In this document: one piece after another, positions 15,681 through 17,751 of the stretch
Numbering within the stretch: the stretch's first letter is position 1
Layout: every line of letters starts with the position of its first letter
Origin: CAYQDF01 sp964416175
GTDB taxonomy: Bacteria; Chloroflexota; Anaerolineae; Anaerolineales; UBA4823
Reading direction: 5' to 3'
Assembly (NCBI GenBank): GCA_964416175.1
Contig: CAYQDF010000062.1
Span: 1 to 17,751 of the forward strand
DNA: 17,751 nucleotides
The notes under the pieces: generated by a model
What the model was told of the DNA's origin: nothing
The model's database searches: none
Seen by the model: the letters and a program-made list of their open reading frames with translations, nothing else
Made by a program: the position numbers and the translations under genes

Positions 15681-15715
15681 CCGTTAATAATACTTTTATT
15701 CTCAAAATTATTGAA

Positions 15716-16357
15716 TTAATTGGGAGCGATTTTATTACGCCGGCGAGCGGCGCGGGAGAGTGATTCGATCAATTCCATTCGAGTTACCTGCAAACGGGTG
15801 GCGATTACATTGGCCAGACGGCGCATGATCACATAACCCAACTGGTGATCTTCGTCGCAAAGCTGCCGTAGTTTGATCGCATCCAGCGCAAGCAATTTTG
15901 AAGGAACCAGTGCGTGAGCGCTGGCAGTGCGCTCCCGAATTACCGGGGTGACGCTTGACCAACCGAGAATATCGACCGGTTCAGCCTGATACAAGACCAC
16001 TCGTTCTCCGGTTGGGGTGTCCACTTCGATTGCAACTTGGCCTTCCAGCAGAATATATAGGTAATCTTCTTTATCCCCCTGGTGGAAGAGATATTCGCCA
16101 CCCTCCACGATTTGTGATTTGGATATCCGTACTAAAGCCTCGATTTGAGCATCACTCAGATCTTGAGACCAGGGCAGCGATGTGATCGCAGACTTTAAAC
16201 TATTCTCGCCAGAGGAGGCAAAGGGCTTATTCGTTTGGCGATTCTCCTTGTTTTTCGGATTCTGGCTTGGTTTTATCGTTGCCCCCCTGCAAACCCTCTT
16301 TGAATGCCCTGATTCCACTCCCCATCTCACCCGCGATTTTGCTGATTCTACCCACAC
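15716..16357 (-). CDS. Stand-alone cyclic-nucleotide-binding (CAP_ED) domain protein
   Basis: The certain part of this protein is a single CAP_ED beta-roll (about residues 57-165), including GEYLFHQGDKEDYLYILLEG, followed by a dimerisation-like helix and a basic end (ARRRNK). No helix-turn-helix follows, so it is probably not itself a transcription factor. The phosphate-binding cassette reads LGWSSV...RTASAHAL. It keeps the Arg (about 143) but lacks the Glu of the canonical FGE motif, so its ligand may not be cAMP. The start is uncertain: no in-frame ATG, GTG or TTG lies between the tatA stop and the domain. The nearest normal starts, ATG 16357 or a GTG 13 codons further on, lie inside tatA in another frame. 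hypA follows 95 bases downstream. Confidence 0.7.
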   Translation of the reverse strand: MWVESAKSRVRWGVESGHSKRVCRGATIKPSQNPKNKENRQTNKPFASSGENSLKSAITSLPWSQDLSDAQIEALVRISKSQIVEGGEYLFHQGDKEDYLYILLEGQVAIEVDTPTGERVVLYQAEPVDILGWSSVTPVIRERTASAHALVPSKLLALDAIKLRQLCDEDHQLGYVIMRRLANVIATRLQVTRMELIESLSRAARRRNKIAPN

Positions 16358-16421
16358 CGAAGAGCACCAGCACGATCACGAGGATGATCAAAAGCTCTGG
16401 AATACCGAATTGTTGAAACAT
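16227..16421 (-). CDS. tatA: Twin-arginine translocase subunit TatA/TatE
   Basis: A short TatA-type protein of 64 residues: a hydrophobic N-terminal helix (about 8-21) with the conserved PELLIIL and FG hinge (Phe21-Gly22), an amphipathic helix (ISKIAGEMGSGIRAFKEGL), and a charged, disordered tail. TatA oligomers form the path through which folded cofactor proteins, including many NiFe hydrogenases, cross the membrane. AAGGAG lies 8 bases before the ATG. No tatB or tatC is in the window. The end overlaps the only normal starts available to the downstream cyclic-nucleotide-domain gene. Placement upstream of the hyp genes on the same strand is suggestive but not proof of a functional link. Confidence 0.93.
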   Translation of the reverse strand: MFQQFGIPELLIILVIVLVLFGVGRISKIAGEMGSGIRAFKEGLQGGNDKTKPESEKQGESPNE

Positions 16422-16570
16422 AGAACGAACTCCTTACGAAAGGGGATTACTCTTTTTAATTCACAGTAATCTATTCTACCTCAAAAAATATGCGGCGGGC
16501 AGGCAATCGGGAGCCCCTTGCGGAGGATTATAGAACCATGGGGTATTGTGCGCAGGCACAAATTTGCATG

Positions 16571-16579
16571 TGATAAAAT
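16571..16579 (+). promoter_or_regulatory. Putative extended -10 promoter of the M28 peptidase gene
   Basis: TGATAAAAT offers an extended -10 with hexamer TAAAAT (16574-16579) and no clear -35 box. It predicts a leader of about 57 bases to the start codon at 16643. The leader contains the inverted repeat TAAATAC/GTATTTA at 16609-16615 and 16627-16633, which ends where the ribosome binding site AGGA (16633-16636) begins. Confidence 0.35.
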
Positions 16580-16642
16580 CCTGAAAAATCTTTCGGGAAG
16601 ACCTCCAATAAATACGGAGTTTATCGGTATTTAGGAAACCTG

Positions 16643-17593
16643 ATGAACCTCTCGAGATTGCGCATAGCCATTCCAACACAATTAATATTATCATTATTTA
16701 TTCTTTCCATAATCACTCTCCCTGGATGCCAAAACCAATCAAAACTCCTTACAACTGATCAGCTGGATCACGTATTCAATGGTGAAAGAGCGCTCCAGGA
16801 CGTGATCTACCAGGTCGAATTGGGTCCGCGCATCCCGGGTTCCATTGCACATGCCCTTACAGTTGAATGGATCAGGGATCGATTGATTGAATCTGGGTGG
16901 TCCGTGGATATCCAGAAGACCAAAGTGGGGGAGATAGGGATACAGAATATTCTCGCGCAAGATGAAGGTGGGGATCCTTTCTCTGATCCATTTGTCCTCA
17001 TAGGGGCGCACTATGACTCACGGATAAATGCAGATCGTGACCCAGATCCTGATAACCACAAGAAGCCTGTTCCAGGCGCCAACGACGGCGCCTCTGGAGT
17101 GGCCGTGCTGCTCGAGCTTGCCAGAACCATCCCTCTATCGGAGCGGAAACAGGTGCAACTCGCATTTTTCGATGCGGAGGATAATGGGAATATTCCAGGG
17201 TGGGATTGGATCCTTGGCTCCACGGCATTTGTCGCGGACCTGGATACTCTTCCGGCATGCGTTGTAATTGTCGATATGGTCGGAGATTCTGATCTGAATA
17301 TATTTCGGGAATTGAACTCTGACCCTCGACTGACAGATGGGATCTGGAAAGTTGCCGCAACACTGGGGTATGGGGATAAATTCCTGAACACGACGAAATA
17401 CCGAATCCTGGATGACCATATTCCATTCCTCAATGCTGGAGTTCCGTCTGTAGACATCATTGATTTTGATTATCCTTACTGGCACACATCGGAAGATACC
17501 CCCGATAAAGTCTCAAGTGAAAGCCTTCAATCAGTTGGAGAAACGTTGCTGGAATGGTTGAACTCGACCGCACCCTGCCAGAATCCTTTCTAA
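16643..17593 (+). CDS. M28 family metallopeptidase lipoprotein (glutaminyl cyclase-like)
   Basis: 316 residues with a lipoprotein signal: a hydrophobic core and ITLPGC, with Cys29 as the probable lipidated residue (Pro at -2 is unusual but tolerated in some lipoboxes). The M28 zinc-binding fold is clear from GAHYDSR (His123, Asp125), PGANDGASGVAVLLELAR (Asp148), FFDAEDNG (Glu179), VDMVGDSD (Asp211) and the C-terminal YWHTSEDTPDKVS (His281). M28 members include aminopeptidases and glutaminyl-peptide cyclotransferases. The DDHIPFLNAG and YWHT regions resemble the cyclase branch, but a plain aminopeptidase role is equally possible. AGGA lies about 6 bases before the ATG. It probably acts on peptides outside the membrane. 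Confidence 0.88.
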   Translation: MNLSRLRIAIPTQLILSLFILSIITLPGCQNQSKLLTTDQLDHVFNGERALQDVIYQVELGPRIPGSIAHALTVEWIRDRLIESGWSVDIQKTKVGEIGIQNILAQDEGGDPFSDPFVLIGAHYDSRINADRDPDPDNHKKPVPGANDGASGVAVLLELARTIPLSERKQVQLAFFDAEDNGNIPGWDWILGSTAFVADLDTLPACVVIVDMVGDSDLNIFRELNSDPRLTDGIWKVAATLGYGDKFLNTTKYRILDDHIPFLNAGVPSVDIIDFDYPYWHTSEDTPDKVSSESLQSVGETLLEWLNSTAPCQNPF

Positions 17594-17646
17594 CTTGAAA
17601 GCCGCTTCGATTGGCATTTCACGAGGGGTGTAATAAACTATAAAGT

Positions 17647-17751
17647 ATGCAATTGCATGAGTTTTTGCGTGCTTTCCGGGAATCAATCATCGATGCTGTC
17701 CTGGATAGTCTATCGACCCAGGATGAAAAAAAGCTCCTGTCTAAAGTCGAA
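17647..17751 (+). CDS. Start of an unidentified protein, cut by the window edge
   Basis: From the ATG at 17647 the frame stays open for 35 codons to the end of the window, beginning MQLHEFLRAFRE and containing LSTQDEKKLL. It is amphipathic and likely helical, and I do not recognise a family from this piece. The nearest purine-rich stretch (GAGGGG) is too far upstream to be an ideal ribosome binding site. It begins 53 bases after the M28 gene, on the same strand. The short visible length keeps this call uncertain. Confidence 0.5.
   Translation, partial: MQLHEFLRAFRESIIDAVLDSLSTQDEKKLLSKVE

Noticed and set aside
15631..15703. Inverted repeat GAGAATAA (15631-15638) and TTATTCTC (15696-15703) flanking the hypA upstream region.
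   Set aside because: Eight AT-rich bases 57 apart can arise by chance; the GTGA-N6-TCAC dyad between them is the better regulatory candidate.
1..17751. CRISPR arrays, insertion sequences, phage genes, integration sites.
   Set aside because: No regularly spaced repeats, transposase or integrase motifs, or duplicated ends were seen. The partial tRNA at the left edge has no integrase gene near it within the window.

Overview
The window looks like a chromosomal segment of an anaerobic or facultative bacterium, most likely a member of the Chloroflexota (Anaerolineae-like). This is inferred from the kind of proteins present: a STAS protein with a phosphoacceptor loop of the FISSKGWW type, a DUF1540-like protein with an acidic tail, a secreted P-domain/C39-like protease, a DUF420 membrane protein and a complete NiFe-hydrogenase maturation set. 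No marker gene here fixes the taxonomy. There is no sign of a phage, insertion sequence or CRISPR array, no stretch over 300 bases lacks a gene, and base use looks even throughout.

Layout from left to right. (1) 1-53: 5' part of a tRNA-Asp(GUC) on the minus strand with its own promoter, running off the left edge. (2) 177-3118: a partner-switching signalling module made of a STAS antagonist and an RsbW/SpoIIAB-type kinase on the plus strand, facing a large membrane-bound GAF-SpoIIE phosphatase on the minus strand. (3) 3228-7474: a plus-strand run of relA/spoT, moeA, a VKOR-family thiol oxidase and a small DUF1540-like acidic protein, with gaps of 16-39 bases. (4) 7581-9489: two minus-strand genes, a secreted P-domain/C39-like protease and a DUF420 membrane protein. 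(5) 9521-9617: a long imperfect palindrome with no coding explanation. (6) 9676-15620: the minus-strand hydrogenase maturation operon, in transcription order hypA-hypB-hypF-hypC-hypD-hypE. Most junctions touch or overlap, and every hallmark Cys or His I looked for is intact. (7) 15716-16421: tatA and a stand-alone cyclic-nucleotide-binding-domain protein, both upstream of hypA on the same strand. (8) 16643-17593: a plus-strand M28 metallopeptidase lipoprotein, then the start of one more reading frame cut by the right edge.

How they fit together. HypA/HypB deliver nickel; HypF/HypE make the cyanide ligand from carbamoyl phosphate; HypC/HypD assemble the Fe(CN)2CO unit. TatA is a component of the export route used by many cofactor-loaded hydrogenases, and MoeA makes the molybdenum cofactor needed by formate dehydrogenase and similar enzymes. 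The content therefore fits hydrogen or formate metabolism, but no hydrogenase structural gene and no hydrogenase endopeptidase lies in the window. RelA/SpoT and the partner-switching module supply stress signalling. The points most worth a second look are: a CRP-type dyad (GTGA-N6-TCAC) placed like a class II activator site before hypA; the RelA/SpoT protein that pairs an intact hydrolase centre with the EFDD synthetase motif of monofunctional RelA; the palindrome between hypE and the DUF420 gene; and the cyclic-nucleotide-domain gene, which has no ordinary start codon downstream of the tatA stop.
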